Shown piece after piece: positions 7,993 through 16,207 of a stretch of 64,000 nt of DNA. The stretch comes from Microbacterium sp. USTB-Y. GTDB taxonomy: Bacteria > Actinomycetota > Actinomycetes > Actinomycetales > Microbacteriaceae. A program made the translations under genes and the position numbers. The notes under the pieces are model-generated. The model was not told the origin of the DNA. It did not search any database and saw only the letters and a program-made list of their open reading frames with translations. The stretch spans positions 114,537 to 178,536 of the forward strand of contig NZ_JAGMTU010000007.1 of NCBI RefSeq assembly GCF_023703415.1. The letters run 5' to 3'. Within the stretch, counting starts at the first letter, position 1. The number at the start of each line of letters is the position of its first letter.

Positions 7993-9257
7993 CGGTCCTC
8001 CTCCTGCGGATCCGCGCCCCGCGGGAACACCAGCGACACCGTCGTCCCCTCTCCCGGGGTGCTCTCCACCTGAAGCTCGCCGCCGAGCTGCGCGATGCGG
8101 TCAGCCATGCCGCGGATCCCCTGTCCCCGCCCGGCCGCGCGGCGCTGCGCGGCCAGGGCGGCCATGGCGGCGGGGCGGGCGTCGAAGCCGACGCCGTCGT
8201 CGCGGACGTCGAGGCGCAGCTCATCGGGCTGCACGGTCAGGCTCACCACCGCCCGGGACGCGCGAGCGTGCTCGGCGACGTTCGCGAGCGCGCCCCGTAC
8301 GGTGCGGATGATCGCCGACGCGACCGGCAGCGGAACCTCCGCCATGCCCGCCCCGTCGACCGCGCCGTGGCTGACGAACTGCACGTGCAAGCCGTCGCCC
8401 GCAGCCTCCGCGACGACGCGGGCGAGGGCCGCGGGGAGCGAGCCGGCGGCGCCCTCGAGCTCGCCCGGAGCGAGATCGCGCACCACCCGGCGCACCTCGT
8501 CCAGCGCCGAGCGCGCGGCGCCGGCGGCCGAGCGCACCTGCTCGCGCGCCGCGTCCGGTCGGCGATCCCAGCCCTGCTCGGCCGCCTGCAACAGCAGATT
8601 GATGCTGGACAGATCCTGCCCCACGGAGTCGTGGATCTCGCGCGAGAGCCGGGCGCGCTCGGCGAGCGCCCCCGCACGGTGCTGCGCGGCGGAGAGATCG
8701 GCCTGGGTCGCCGTCAGCTCGTCGAGCAGCTGCTGGCGGGCGCGGGCCTCGCGGTCCAGCGCCCGATAGGCGACGATCGTCGCGAATGCGATCCCGATCG
8801 GCCCGGCCACGAGCGTCGGGTCGAACTGCACCGCCAGCCGCAGCTCGGCTGCGATCACGACGGCGGTCATCGCCGCGACCAGGGTCGTCGCCGGCCAGAA
8901 CGGGAGGATCTGCAGCACGGCGAAGGCGAGGGGCACCGCGCACCAGGCGAAGGACGGGGCGACGAGGGTGAGCACGGCCCAGAGCGTGCTCACCGCGAGC
9001 GTCCACACCGCGGGCCACGCACCCCGGCGCGGCACCACGCCCTGCAGCACCGCCATGACGGCGAGCACGGCGGCACCGGCCATGATCGCGATCGCGTTCT
9101 CGCCCTCGCCGTGCCGGAGGAGATACCGGATCGCACTCACCACGATCAACGCGATCAGCACGAGCTGCAGCGCCCGTCCGAAGCGCACGGGAGCGAGGAT
9201 TCCGCGCACGCCGTCGGGGACGACGGCCTCGTCGCGCGGCTCTCCTCGGGGATCCAT
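7989..9257 (-). CDS. Sensor histidine kinase, HisKA_3 (DesK/LiaS-like) family
   Basis: 422-residue membrane kinase partnering the downstream NarL-type regulator. About five or six hydrophobic helices occupy residues 25-170. A coiled linker (LDREARARQQLLDELTATQA) leads to the HisKA_3 dimerisation helix with the phosphorylated His in SREIHDSVGQDLS. The HATPase_c domain ends the protein, with the G1 box VRDDGVGFD and the G2-like region GQGIRGMADRIAQLGG. The ATG at 9257 is preferred to the GTG at 9263 because a TAGGCT -10 box lies exactly 6 nt upstream (leaderless). The membrane-embedded sensor suggests an intramembrane envelope signal. Confidence 0.93.
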   Translation of the reverse strand: MDPRGEPRDEAVVPDGVRGILAPVRFGRALQLVLIALIVVSAIRYLLRHGEGENAIAIMAGAAVLAVMAVLQGVVPRRGAWPAVWTLAVSTLWAVLTLVAPSFAWCAVPLAFAVLQILPFWPATTLVAAMTAVVIAAELRLAVQFDPTLVAGPIGIAFATIVAYRALDREARARQQLLDELTATQADLSAAQHRAGALAERARLSREIHDSVGQDLSSINLLLQAAEQGWDRRPDAAREQVRSAAGAARSALDEVRRVVRDLAPGELEGAAGSLPAALARVVAEAAGDGLHVQFVSHGAVDGAGMAEVPLPVASAIIRTVRGALANVAEHARASRAVVSLTVQPDELRLDVRDDGVGFDARPAAMAALAAQRRAAGRGQGIRGMADRIAQLGGELQVESTPGEGTTVSLVFPRGADPQEEDR

Positions 9258-9377
9258 GGCCACAGCCTACGGACGCGGAATCCGGATCCACATCATCCGA
9301 TCGGCCAGGATCCGGCCCGAAGTGCACATCGCAGGCAGGCGCCGCCCCCGGCCGGTACTCGGACCGATCCGCCGAAC

Positions 9378-9445
9378 TCAGGCTGGACCGCGCGTGACGG
9401 CCTCCACACCCCACGGCTGCGGCTCCGGGGCCGGATCCAGCCTGA
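9378..9445. repeat. Dispersed hairpin repeat, copy 1
   Basis: Arms TCAGGCTGGA (9378-9387) and TCCAGCCTGA (9436-9445) enclose a loop containing CCCCACGGC. The same arm and the CCCCACGGC block occur at 58926-59013. It fills the 202-bp gap between the lacI stop and the histidine kinase start. Function unknown: REP-like or terminator. Confidence 0.65.
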
Positions 9446-9459
9446 ATACGGTCCTCGCC

Positions 9460-10554
9460 TCAGGCGGACCCGCGCACCACCAGCTCGGTGCCGAGGATGG
9501 TGCGCCGGGGCGGGGCGGCTCCGGTCAGCCGGTCGATGAGCACGCCGGCGAGCGCCTCCCCCTGCGCATGCATCGGCTGGCGGATGGTCGTGAGCGGCGG
9601 ATCCGTCGACAGCGCCACGGCCGAGTCGTCGAAGCCCACGACCGCGACGTCCTCCGGGATGCGCAGACCCGCCCCGCGCAGGGTGCGCAGCATGCCGCGC
9701 GCCATGAGGTCGCTGGCCGCGAACACCGCGTCGGGAAGGCCTCCGCCCGGCTCGCCGGCGCGGGCGAGGAGTTCCTCCGCAGCCTGGACGCCGCTCGCCT
9801 CGGAGTAGTCGCCGGAGAGCTCGGCGAACGGCGCGAGCCCGACCTCGGCCAGTCCCTCGCGGAACCCCTCGAGACGGTCGACGGCGCCGGCCATGGACAG
9901 CGGTCCGGTCACGGTCGCGATCCGGCTCCGTCCCGTGGCGATCAGGTGCGCGACGGCCTGGCGTCCGCCCGCGACGTTGTCGACGTCGACGAAGAAGTCG
10001 GCGTCGCCGCCGGTCGAGCGCCGTCCGCCGAAGACGACCGGCACCGCCTCGACGATGCGGTCGACGAACGCGTCGCTGGTGTGGTGCGAGAGGATGATCG
10101 CACCGTCGACGCCGCCGTTGCGCACGAACCCCGTCATCCGCCCGCCCGGGTCGTCGCTCGCGATGAGCAGGTTCAGGATGTAGTCCGAGCGCGCGATGCG
10201 GTCGCCGATGCCCGCCACGACCGCGCCGAAGTACGGATCCCCGAAGAAGCGGCGGGTGTCCTCCGGCACCACCAGCGCGATCGCATGGGTCTGCCGCAGG
10301 GCCAGCGAGCGCGCCGCGCGATTCGGCACGTACCCCAGCCGGGCGATCGCGTCCTGCACGGCGGCGAGCGCCTCGGGGCTCACCGCGGACGATCCGTTCA
10401 CGACGCGCGACACGGTCGAGCGGGAGACGCCGGCGGCGTCCGCGACCTCTTCGATCGTGGCGCGGCCCGGCCGCTCCGGATCCGGCACCCGGGTCCCCGG
10501 TCGGGGATCGTCGCCGGCGGATCCGGCCCGCCGTGCGCCCGGCCGATCGACCAT
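9460..10554 (-). CDS. LacI family transcriptional regulator
   Basis: 364-residue sugar-responsive repressor. The HTH starts near residue 32 (ATIEEVADAAGVSRSTVSRV) with the hinge helix region AARSLALRQ, followed by a periplasmic-binding-like effector domain ending in TIRQPMHAQGEALAGVLIDR. About 30 residues of low-complexity sequence precede the HTH. The gene lies 3 bp downstream of the GH1 beta-glucosidase stop and is in the same operon. The two TGGGAGCGCTCCCA palindromes upstream of that glycosidase are the expected LacI-family operators. The effector is probably a beta-glucoside or glucose derivative. Confidence 0.93.
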   Translation of the reverse strand: MVDRPGARRAGSAGDDPRPGTRVPDPERPGRATIEEVADAAGVSRSTVSRVVNGSSAVSPEALAAVQDAIARLGYVPNRAARSLALRQTHAIALVVPEDTRRFFGDPYFGAVVAGIGDRIARSDYILNLLIASDDPGGRMTGFVRNGGVDGAIILSHHTSDAFVDRIVEAVPVVFGGRRSTGGDADFFVDVDNVAGGRQAVAHLIATGRSRIATVTGPLSMAGAVDRLEGFREGLAEVGLAPFAELSGDYSEASGVQAAEELLARAGEPGGGLPDAVFAASDLMARGMLRTLRGAGLRIPEDVAVVGFDDSAVALSTDPPLTTIRQPMHAQGEALAGVLIDRLTGAAPPRRTILGTELVVRGSA

Positions 10555-10557
10555 CGC

Positions 10558-12024
10558 TCAGACCGCCCGGGCGGCGATGATCCGCGCGTACTCGCGTCCG
10601 GAGTCCTTCACGATCCGCTCCTGGGTGTCGTAGTCCACCCGCACGATGCCGAAGCGCTTGCCGTAGCCGAAGGACCACTCGTAGTTGTCCAGCAGCGACC
10701 AGGCGAAGTAGCCGCGCACGTCCACGCCCTCATCGATCGCGTCGAAGGTCGCCGCGACGTGCTCGCGCAGGAACATCGCCCGCTCCGCGTCGTGCACGGC
10801 GCCGCCCGTCACCGCTCCCGTCGCGGGGTCGAGCCGGCCGCCCTCCAGGACGTCGTCGTAGGCGGCGCCGTTCTCGGTCACGTAGAGCGGCAGCCCGGGC
10901 GCGTACTCGGTGCCGATCCGCCGCAGCAGCCGGGTGAGCCCTTCCGGCTGCACCTCCCAGTCCATGCCGGTGCGGGGAAGACCCCGCTCGACCCAGTGCA
11001 CGTCGTCGGCGGCGGGGAACGGCGAGCGGGTGCGCCGCGCGCCGTCGCCGGCGCCGTCGTGCGGGGTGCCCTCGGCGCCGGGCTGCGGCGTCCCGGAGAG
11101 CAGCTCGCCGTGGTAGTAATTGATGCCCAGGCAGTCCAGGGGCGTGGCGATCGTGTCGAGATCGCCCTCCTGGATCGCCGCGGCCCAGCGCCGCACGGCC
11201 ACCGGATCCACGTCCCGGATGTCCGAGACCACGTCGGCGGGGTAGGCGCCGCGGAGGACCGGATCCAGGAACCAGCGGTTGAACTGGCCGTCGATGCGCC
11301 GGGCCGCGTCGACGTCGGCGGGGTCGCGCGGATCGGCCGGGTCGGCGACCGTGAGGTTGAGCGTGACGCCGAGGTCGAGCTCCGGGTCCCGCGCCCGCAG
11401 CTCCTGGATCGTGCGGCCGTGCGCGAGCAGCAGGTGGTGCGCCGCGAGCATGCCGTCCTCGATGCTGGTCCGCCCCGGCGCGTGCACGCCCGCCGTGTAG
11501 GAGAGGAACGACGAGCACCACGGCTCGTTCAGCGTGGTCCAGTGCTGCACGCGGTCGCCGAGCGCGTCGTGCACGCTGAGCGCGTAGTCGACGAACCGGT
11601 CGACCGTGTCGCGGGCGGTCCAGCCGCCCTTCTCCTCGAGCGCCTGCGGCAGGTCCCAGTGGTAGAGCGTGAGCCAGGGCACGATGCCGCCCGCGAGCAG
11701 CTCGTCGACGAGGCGGTCGTAGAAGGCGAGCCCCGCCGGATTCACCGCGCCCCCGTCGGGCCGCACCCGCGCCCACGAGGTGGAGAAGCGATAGGCCTGC
11801 AGGCCCAGCTCGCCCATGAGCCGCACGTCGTCGGCGTAGCGGTGGTAGTGGTCGCACGCGACATCGCCGGTGTCGCCGTTCTGCACGGCTCCGGGAACCC
11901 GGGCGAACGCGTCCCAGATCGATGCGGTCCGGCCCTCCTCGAAGGCGGCGCCCTCGATCTGGTACGCCGCGGTCGCGGCTCCGAAGAGGAAGCCGTCCGG
12001 GAATCGACGGGGGGACGCGTTCAT
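10558..12024 (-). CDS. GH1 beta-glucosidase
   Basis: 488-residue cytosolic family 1 glycoside hydrolase releasing glucose (or galactose) from beta-linked disaccharides or aryl glycosides. The GH1 N-terminal signature is FLFGAATAAYQIEGA. The acid/base Glu is in TLNEPWCSSF and the nucleophile Glu in LYVTENGAAY. The C-terminal aglycone region carries FAWSLLDNYEWSFGYGKRFG. There is no signal peptide. The ATG at 12024 has GAAGGAG 5-6 nt upstream; longer in-frame extension would run across the operators. It forms an operon with the downstream lacI gene. Low alternative: 6-phospho-beta-glucosidase, for which I see no specific support. Confidence 0.95.
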   Translation of the reverse strand: MNASPRRFPDGFLFGAATAAYQIEGAAFEEGRTASIWDAFARVPGAVQNGDTGDVACDHYHRYADDVRLMGELGLQAYRFSTSWARVRPDGGAVNPAGLAFYDRLVDELLAGGIVPWLTLYHWDLPQALEEKGGWTARDTVDRFVDYALSVHDALGDRVQHWTTLNEPWCSSFLSYTAGVHAPGRTSIEDGMLAAHHLLLAHGRTIQELRARDPELDLGVTLNLTVADPADPRDPADVDAARRIDGQFNRWFLDPVLRGAYPADVVSDIRDVDPVAVRRWAAAIQEGDLDTIATPLDCLGINYYHGELLSGTPQPGAEGTPHDGAGDGARRTRSPFPAADDVHWVERGLPRTGMDWEVQPEGLTRLLRRIGTEYAPGLPLYVTENGAAYDDVLEGGRLDPATGAVTGGAVHDAERAMFLREHVAATFDAIDEGVDVRGYFAWSLLDNYEWSFGYGKRFGIVRVDYDTQERIVKDSGREYARIIAARAV

Positions 12025-12081
12025 CGCTCTCCTTCGCTCGGCGCGCCGTTCGGGCGGCACGATAGTGGGGCAGAGGTCGCG

Positions 12082-12128
12082 TGGGAGCGCTCCCACGCGA
12101 TCCGCGCCAGACTATGGGAGCGCTCCCA
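12082..12128. promoter_or_regulatory. Two identical LacI-type operators
   Basis: TGGGAGCGCTCCCA occurs twice, at 12082-12095 and 12115-12128, start-to-start distance 33 bp (about three helical turns, same DNA face). Both are perfect palindromes with the CG centre typical of LacI/GalR sites. They lie upstream of the GH1-lacI operon and presumably bind the LacI protein encoded there. Confidence 0.85.
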
Positions 12129-12229
12129 CGCCTGTCAACACCTTCCCCGGGCGGGCAGGGAGGGCGGTCGGAGAGCCCGGGCGTGGCGGTCGGCGTCTTC
12201 CTCGCCCGCGGTTCTCACCGTCCGAAATC

Positions 12230-12271
12230 TTGACACCCCCTCGACGAGTTTGTGTACACTCGTACACAATT
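12230..12271 (+). promoter_or_regulatory. Promoter and GTGTAC operator of the amidohydrolase operon
   Basis: A TTGACA -35 (12230-12235) and a TACACT -10 (12255-12260) face the amidohydrolase gene. The -10 is embedded in the perfect inverted repeat TTGTGTAC-ACTC-GTACACAA (12250-12269). A near-identical site lies before the prpF operon at 18855-18877, so one regulator probably controls both. The rest of the 12129-12343 gap shows nothing else. Confidence 0.75.
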
Positions 12272-12343
12272 GGATGGTGCGGCACTCCGCCGGAGAGGCG
12301 ACGACCGCCCGCGCCGTCGCTCAGACGATCGCGAAGGAGCGCC

Positions 12344-13210
12344 ATGTTCATCCTCGACACCCAGGTCCACATGTACCTCCCGAATTCGCCGGAGCACCCT
12401 TGGCCCGACTACGGCGATCCGGCGCCGGACGGCTCGCATGGATCGACCCCGACCGAGATCCTGCCCGCCATGGATGAGATCGGCGTGAGCGCGACGGCGA
12501 TCGTTCCGGCGATCTGGGCCGGCGACGACAACCGCCCCGCGCTGCGGTGGGCCGCCGAGCATCCGGACCGCCTGGGCGTGATGGGCCGATTCGACCTGTG
12601 GGATCCGGATCGGACGCGCATCGAGCGCTGGTTCGATGACCCCGGCATGCGGGGCATCCGCATGAGCTATCCGAGCTTCCGCGGACGCGACTGGCTCGAC
12701 GTCGATCGCTTCGCCTGGTTCTGGGCCGAGGCCGAGCGACTCGGGATCCCTCTCATGCTGCTGATCTTCGGACAGGAGGTGCGCAAGGTCGCCGCGATCG
12801 CGGAACGCCATCCCGGCCTGCCCCTCATCATCGACCACATGGGGCTGCTCATCGGCCAGCGCACGGGATTCGACGCCTGGGCGCACATCGACGATCTCTT
12901 CCCGCTCACGGCGTACCCGAACGTCTTCCTGAAGTTCTCCTCGATCCCCGACTACACCGATGAGGAGTACCCGTATCCCTCGCTCACCCCGATGCTGGAG
13001 CGCATCGTGGACGGGTACGGACCGGAACGTCTCATGTGGGGATCCGACACCACCCGGGTGCTCCGCGCGAGTTACCGGGAGATCCTCGACCACACACGGT
13101 ACGAACTGGGCTTCCTCGGCGCGAGCGAGAAGGAGTGGATCCTCGGCCGCACGGCGGCGACCGTGCTGAGGTGGCCGCGGCCCGAGGCGGGCTGGGACTG
13201 GGAGCGCTGA
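12344..13210 (+). CDS. TIM-barrel amidohydrolase (Amidohydro_2/COG3618, lactonase-like)
   Basis: 288-residue metal-dependent hydrolase of the family that includes LigI, L-fuconolactonase and sugar-acid lactonases. The first strand carries DTQVHM in place of the usual D-x-H-x-H, a substitution common in this branch. Later come PLIIDHMG (metal/catalytic His) and the final catalytic Asp in LMWGSDTTRV. The DNA shows GAAGGAG 5 nt before the ATG at 12344. It is first in a three-gene plus-strand operon with two phosphotriesterase-like genes (3-bp gap, then ATGA overlap), under a GTGTAC operator. A lactone substrate is inferred from family and neighbours. Confidence 0.85.
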   Translation: MFILDTQVHMYLPNSPEHPWPDYGDPAPDGSHGSTPTEILPAMDEIGVSATAIVPAIWAGDDNRPALRWAAEHPDRLGVMGRFDLWDPDRTRIERWFDDPGMRGIRMSYPSFRGRDWLDVDRFAWFWAEAERLGIPLMLLIFGQEVRKVAAIAERHPGLPLIIDHMGLLIGQRTGFDAWAHIDDLFPLTAYPNVFLKFSSIPDYTDEEYPYPSLTPMLERIVDGYGPERLMWGSDTTRVLRASYREILDHTRYELGFLGASEKEWILGRTAATVLRWPRPEAGWDWER

Positions 13211-13213
13211 GCG

Positions 13214-14308
13214 ATGCCCCGCGTGACGGCGGGCACCGCGACGACCGTTCTCGGCCCTCGGCCCCCCGCCGAGCTCGGCCCGGTGCTGCCCGGCGAGCAC
13301 GTCTTCGGCAGTTTCTCACCCCCCTGGGACCACGCGCGGGCGTGGACGGTGGCGAAGATGAGACGCCCCCTCACCGCCGCGGAGCGAACGCGCTATGAGG
13401 CCGCGCTCAGCCTGCCGCTGCTGACGACGCTCACGACCGGCTCCCCGAACCGCGCCGACGAGACCCTCGATGACGAGGCGCTCGCCGTGGACGAGGTGCT
13501 CGACGCATCCGCTCTCGGCATCCGCACGATCGTCGACGCGACCACCGCCGATCGCGGGCGCTCCCCCGCCGCCCTGCGCCGCCTCGCGCTCCGCACCGAC
13601 GTGAACGTGGTGATGGGCGCCGGCTGGTTCCACCCGGCATGGGCCGCGGGGCTCGACAGACGCGGAGTCGACGACGTGGCCGACGAGATCGTGCGAGAGC
13701 TCGAGCTCGGCGTCGCCGGTGTGCGCGCCGGCCTGATCGGCGAACTGGCACCGCTCGACCCGCGCGTCCCGGACGAGGCGCTGCTGCTCACCGCCGCGGG
13801 GCGGGCCGCCCGACGCAGCGGTGCGCCCGTGATGATCCGGCTCCCTGCGGATCCCGAGGCCCGATCCGCCGTGATGGCGGCGTTCGCCGACGAAGGAGTG
13901 CCTCCGGACCGGATCGCCTTCTCGCACTCCGATGCACTCGCGGCCCGGCCGGATGAACTGCTGTCGGTGCTGGAGGCGGGGTGCCGCGTGCTGTTCGGCC
14001 GCCTGGGTCGCATCATCACCGCGGACAGCGAGGCCGACGATCAGGAGGTCGCAGCGGCGATCGTGCGCCTGGCGGGCCAGGGGCATCTCGAACGGCTGCT
14101 GGTGTCTTCCGGCGTCGCTCGCGCGCATCATCTGCGCACCTACGGGGGCAGCGGCTATGCGGCCGTGCCGCGTCAGTTCCTCTGGATCCTCGAGCACTTC
14201 GGCGGGGGAGAGCTCCTTCCCGCCCTGACGACGACGAACCCGCAGGACTGGCTCACCATCGCCTCCGCCGCCCTGCCCACGAGCACCGTGACGGAGCCCC
14301 GCCCATGA
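13214..14308 (+). CDS. Phosphotriesterase-like protein lacking several metal ligands
   Basis: 364-residue PTE/PLL-fold protein next to an intact paralogue. Aligned by eye with the neighbour at 14305-15402, the first-strand HEH motif is GEH (PGEHVF), the strand-5 His (FHCGG in the neighbour) is Arg (MIRLPA), and the final Asp (LLAHDVC) is Gly (LVSSGV). The strand-4 Glu (LIGELA) and the strand-6 His (FSHSDAL) remain. At least three canonical binuclear-metal ligands are therefore lost and normal hydrolysis is unlikely. It overlaps the intact paralogue by ATGA, so a hetero-oligomeric or regulatory partner is possible. That role is inference. Confidence 0.75.
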   Translation: MPRVTAGTATTVLGPRPPAELGPVLPGEHVFGSFSPPWDHARAWTVAKMRRPLTAAERTRYEAALSLPLLTTLTTGSPNRADETLDDEALAVDEVLDASALGIRTIVDATTADRGRSPAALRRLALRTDVNVVMGAGWFHPAWAAGLDRRGVDDVADEIVRELELGVAGVRAGLIGELAPLDPRVPDEALLLTAAGRAARRSGAPVMIRLPADPEARSAVMAAFADEGVPPDRIAFSHSDALAARPDELLSVLEAGCRVLFGRLGRIITADSEADDQEVAAAIVRLAGQGHLERLLVSSGVARAHHLRTYGGSGYAAVPRQFLWILEHFGGGELLPALTTTNPQDWLTIASAALPTSTVTEPRP

Positions 14309-15402
14309 CCTCATCCCCTTCCGTGTACGACCCGCTGACCGGGCTCGACGTCCCCGACCTGCGCGGGATGGCGCTCACCGTGGACGGGCCCGTCGACCCG
14401 GCGACGCTCGGCGTCGCCCTGATGCACGAGCACCTCTTCCTCGACCTGCGGAGGCCGGCGTGGGGGCGGCGCCCCGGCGAGGACGCGCCGGAGGCGGCGG
14501 AGCCGTTGAGCCTGAAGAACCTCGCACGGACGCGGCAGGGTGGGCCGCTGGCGGCGAACGACCTCATCGGCGACGTCGCAGAGATGCTTCCCGAGGTGCT
14601 GGCCTTCCGCGATGCGGGCGGCGGCACCATCGTCGACGTGACGAGCCGTCCGATCGGCCGGGACCCGCGATCACTCCGGCGGATCGCACGGGCCTCCGGA
14701 GTCCAGGTCGTGATGGGCGCCGGCTGGTACTCGCCGCGTTTCCATCCCCCGGAGATGGATCGCCGAACGGTCGACGACCTGACAGCCGAGACGGTGCACG
14801 ACATCGTCGTCGGCGCAGACGGCACGGGAATCCGTTCCGGCGTCATCGGCGAGATCGGTGCCGAGAACCTTCCCCTCACCGACAACGAGTGGAAGATCAC
14901 CCGCTCGGCGGCACGCGCGGGGCGCATCACCGGGGCTCCGCTCACCTTCCACTGCGGCGGCCACGGCGACGAGCGCCTGCGGGTGCTCGAGGCGATCGCC
15001 GAAGAGGGTCTCGGCGCGGACCGCGTGGTCTTCGGCCACGTGAACGATCTCGCCGTCGAGCAGGCAGCTGCGCTGCCGCTGCTGCGCCGCGGCGCAACGA
15101 TCGAGTTCGATTTCCTCGGCACCACCGGCAGCCGTCGGCTGCACCGGCTGCCGATCGGCGATCATCGTGTGGCACGCGGCGTGGCCGAGCTGGTCGACGC
15201 CGGCTTCGCCGGTCAGCTCCTGCTCGCCCACGACGTCTGTCAGCGCATCCAGCTGCAGCAGTACGGCGGGCAGGGCTTCACCTACATCTCGGACCACTTC
15301 CTTCCTGCGCTCCGCCGCCACGGCGTGCCCGAGGACGCGATCACGCAGATCATGGTCGGCAACCCCGCGCGCCTGCTCGCGTTCGATGCGCCCCGGCCCT
15401 GA
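14305..15402 (+). CDS. Phosphotriesterase-family hydrolase (PLL/lactonase type)
   Basis: 365-residue TIM-barrel metalloenzyme. The full ligand set is visible: LMHEHLF (HxH), SGVIGEIG (bridging Glu/Lys position), LTFHCGGHGD (His), VVFGHVND (His) and LLAHDVCQR (Asp). Together with VVMGAGWY this resembles the phosphotriesterase-like lactonase group rather than the diazinon-type PTEs. It is third in the amidohydrolase operon; its ATG overlaps the preceding stop (ATGA). A 14-bp-arm terminator follows. Probably opens a lactone or hydrolyses an ester in the pathway; true phosphotriesterase activity is usually promiscuous in this group. Confidence 0.87.
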   Translation: MTSSPSVYDPLTGLDVPDLRGMALTVDGPVDPATLGVALMHEHLFLDLRRPAWGRRPGEDAPEAAEPLSLKNLARTRQGGPLAANDLIGDVAEMLPEVLAFRDAGGGTIVDVTSRPIGRDPRSLRRIARASGVQVVMGAGWYSPRFHPPEMDRRTVDDLTAETVHDIVVGADGTGIRSGVIGEIGAENLPLTDNEWKITRSAARAGRITGAPLTFHCGGHGDERLRVLEAIAEEGLGADRVVFGHVNDLAVEQAAALPLLRRGATIEFDFLGTTGSRRLHRLPIGDHRVARGVAELVDAGFAGQLLLAHDVCQRIQLQQYGGQGFTYISDHFLPALRRHGVPEDAITQIMVGNPARLLAFDAPRP

Positions 15403-15430
15403 CGTCCCCTCGCCACGCCTGAGCCCGGAA

Positions 15431-15468
15431 GCCGCGCGAGCCGCACCCGCACGGGCGGCTCGCGCGGC
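15431..15468. terminator. Terminator hairpin between convergent operons
   Basis: Arms GCCGCGCGAGCCGC (15431-15444) and its perfect complement (15455-15468) with a 10-nt loop, located between the PTE stop at 15402 and the convergent EthD-like stop at 15502. No T tract. Confidence 0.75.
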
Positions 15469-15501
15469 CGGTCTCCACGCCCCTCGGGATCGGTGCCGAG
15501 G

Positions 15502-16185
15502 TCAGATCACGTCGTAACGGAGGCGCCAGGCGGTGTCGCGGTGCTCCCACGCGTACGGCCCGCTGGAGTAGTTCGGCACGCCCTCCGCACTGCGCGGCGA
15601 GATGCGCGCGGTCGGGCCGCTCTCGTACACCGCGAGATAGCGCGGACCGGATCCGCCGACGACCGCTCGACGTTCGTAGCGTCCCGCGCGCTGCCAATCC
15701 CAGTCATGCAGGACCTCCGGGAGGTGCGTGCCGTTGTAGAAGGCGTTGAACTCCTCGACCTGCTCCGCCGTGGCGTCCGCTGCGGGCGTCATCCCCACCA
15801 GCACCAGTTGCGCCCCCTCCGGCTCCGGCATTCCCACGCTCAGGAAGCGCTCGAACAGCAGCCGCCAGCGCGGAGCGAAACCGACGCCGTCGGGCCAGGG
15901 CCGCGCCTCGCGCGCCGCGGCGAACACGTCCGCGTCGAGCTCGAGAGGCACGCGGAAGGCCGCGACGTACCGGGCGCCGATGTCGCCACGGGCGTCCTGC
16001 TGCGCGAGGCGCAGCCCCGTCATGGTCGCCGGATCCAGCCCTTCGACCTCCGCGGCGGTGACGAGCGCACGTCGTGCCTCGTCCGCGGGGTCCACATCCT
16101 CCGAGGGCACACCGGGGACGGGGTCGATGCCGACCCAGTAGAGCCGGGCGGAGGGGAAGCCGTCGGAATCGTGCGTCATCGTCAT
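15502..16185 (-). CDS. EthD-like dimeric alpha/beta-barrel protein
   Basis: 227-residue protein of unknown function. The C-terminal half has the EthD-like signature FNAFYNGTHLPEVLHDWDW followed by a strand-rich segment (YERRAVVGG, PRYLAVYES), and the N-terminal half seems to be a second, degenerate copy (ARLYWVGIDP...). A second protein of similar design lies at 25221-25916 in the same island. Such barrels often act in ring-opening or isomerisation steps or as accessory proteins. The start is placed at the ATG at 16185 because AGGAG lies 8 nt upstream; an ATG at 16191 is only 2 nt from it. It is the last gene of the prpF-ALDH operon, 22 bp after the ALDH stop. Confidence 0.65.
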   Translation of the reverse strand: MTMTHDSDGFPSARLYWVGIDPVPGVPSEDVDPADEARRALVTAAEVEGLDPATMTGLRLAQQDARGDIGARYVAAFRVPLELDADVFAAAREARPWPDGVGFAPRWRLLFERFLSVGMPEPEGAQLVLVGMTPAADATAEQVEEFNAFYNGTHLPEVLHDWDWQRAGRYERRAVVGGSGPRYLAVYESGPTARISPRSAEGVPNYSSGPYAWEHRDTAWRLRYDVI

Positions 16186-16207
16186 CGTCATCGCTCCTGA
16201 GGTCGGA

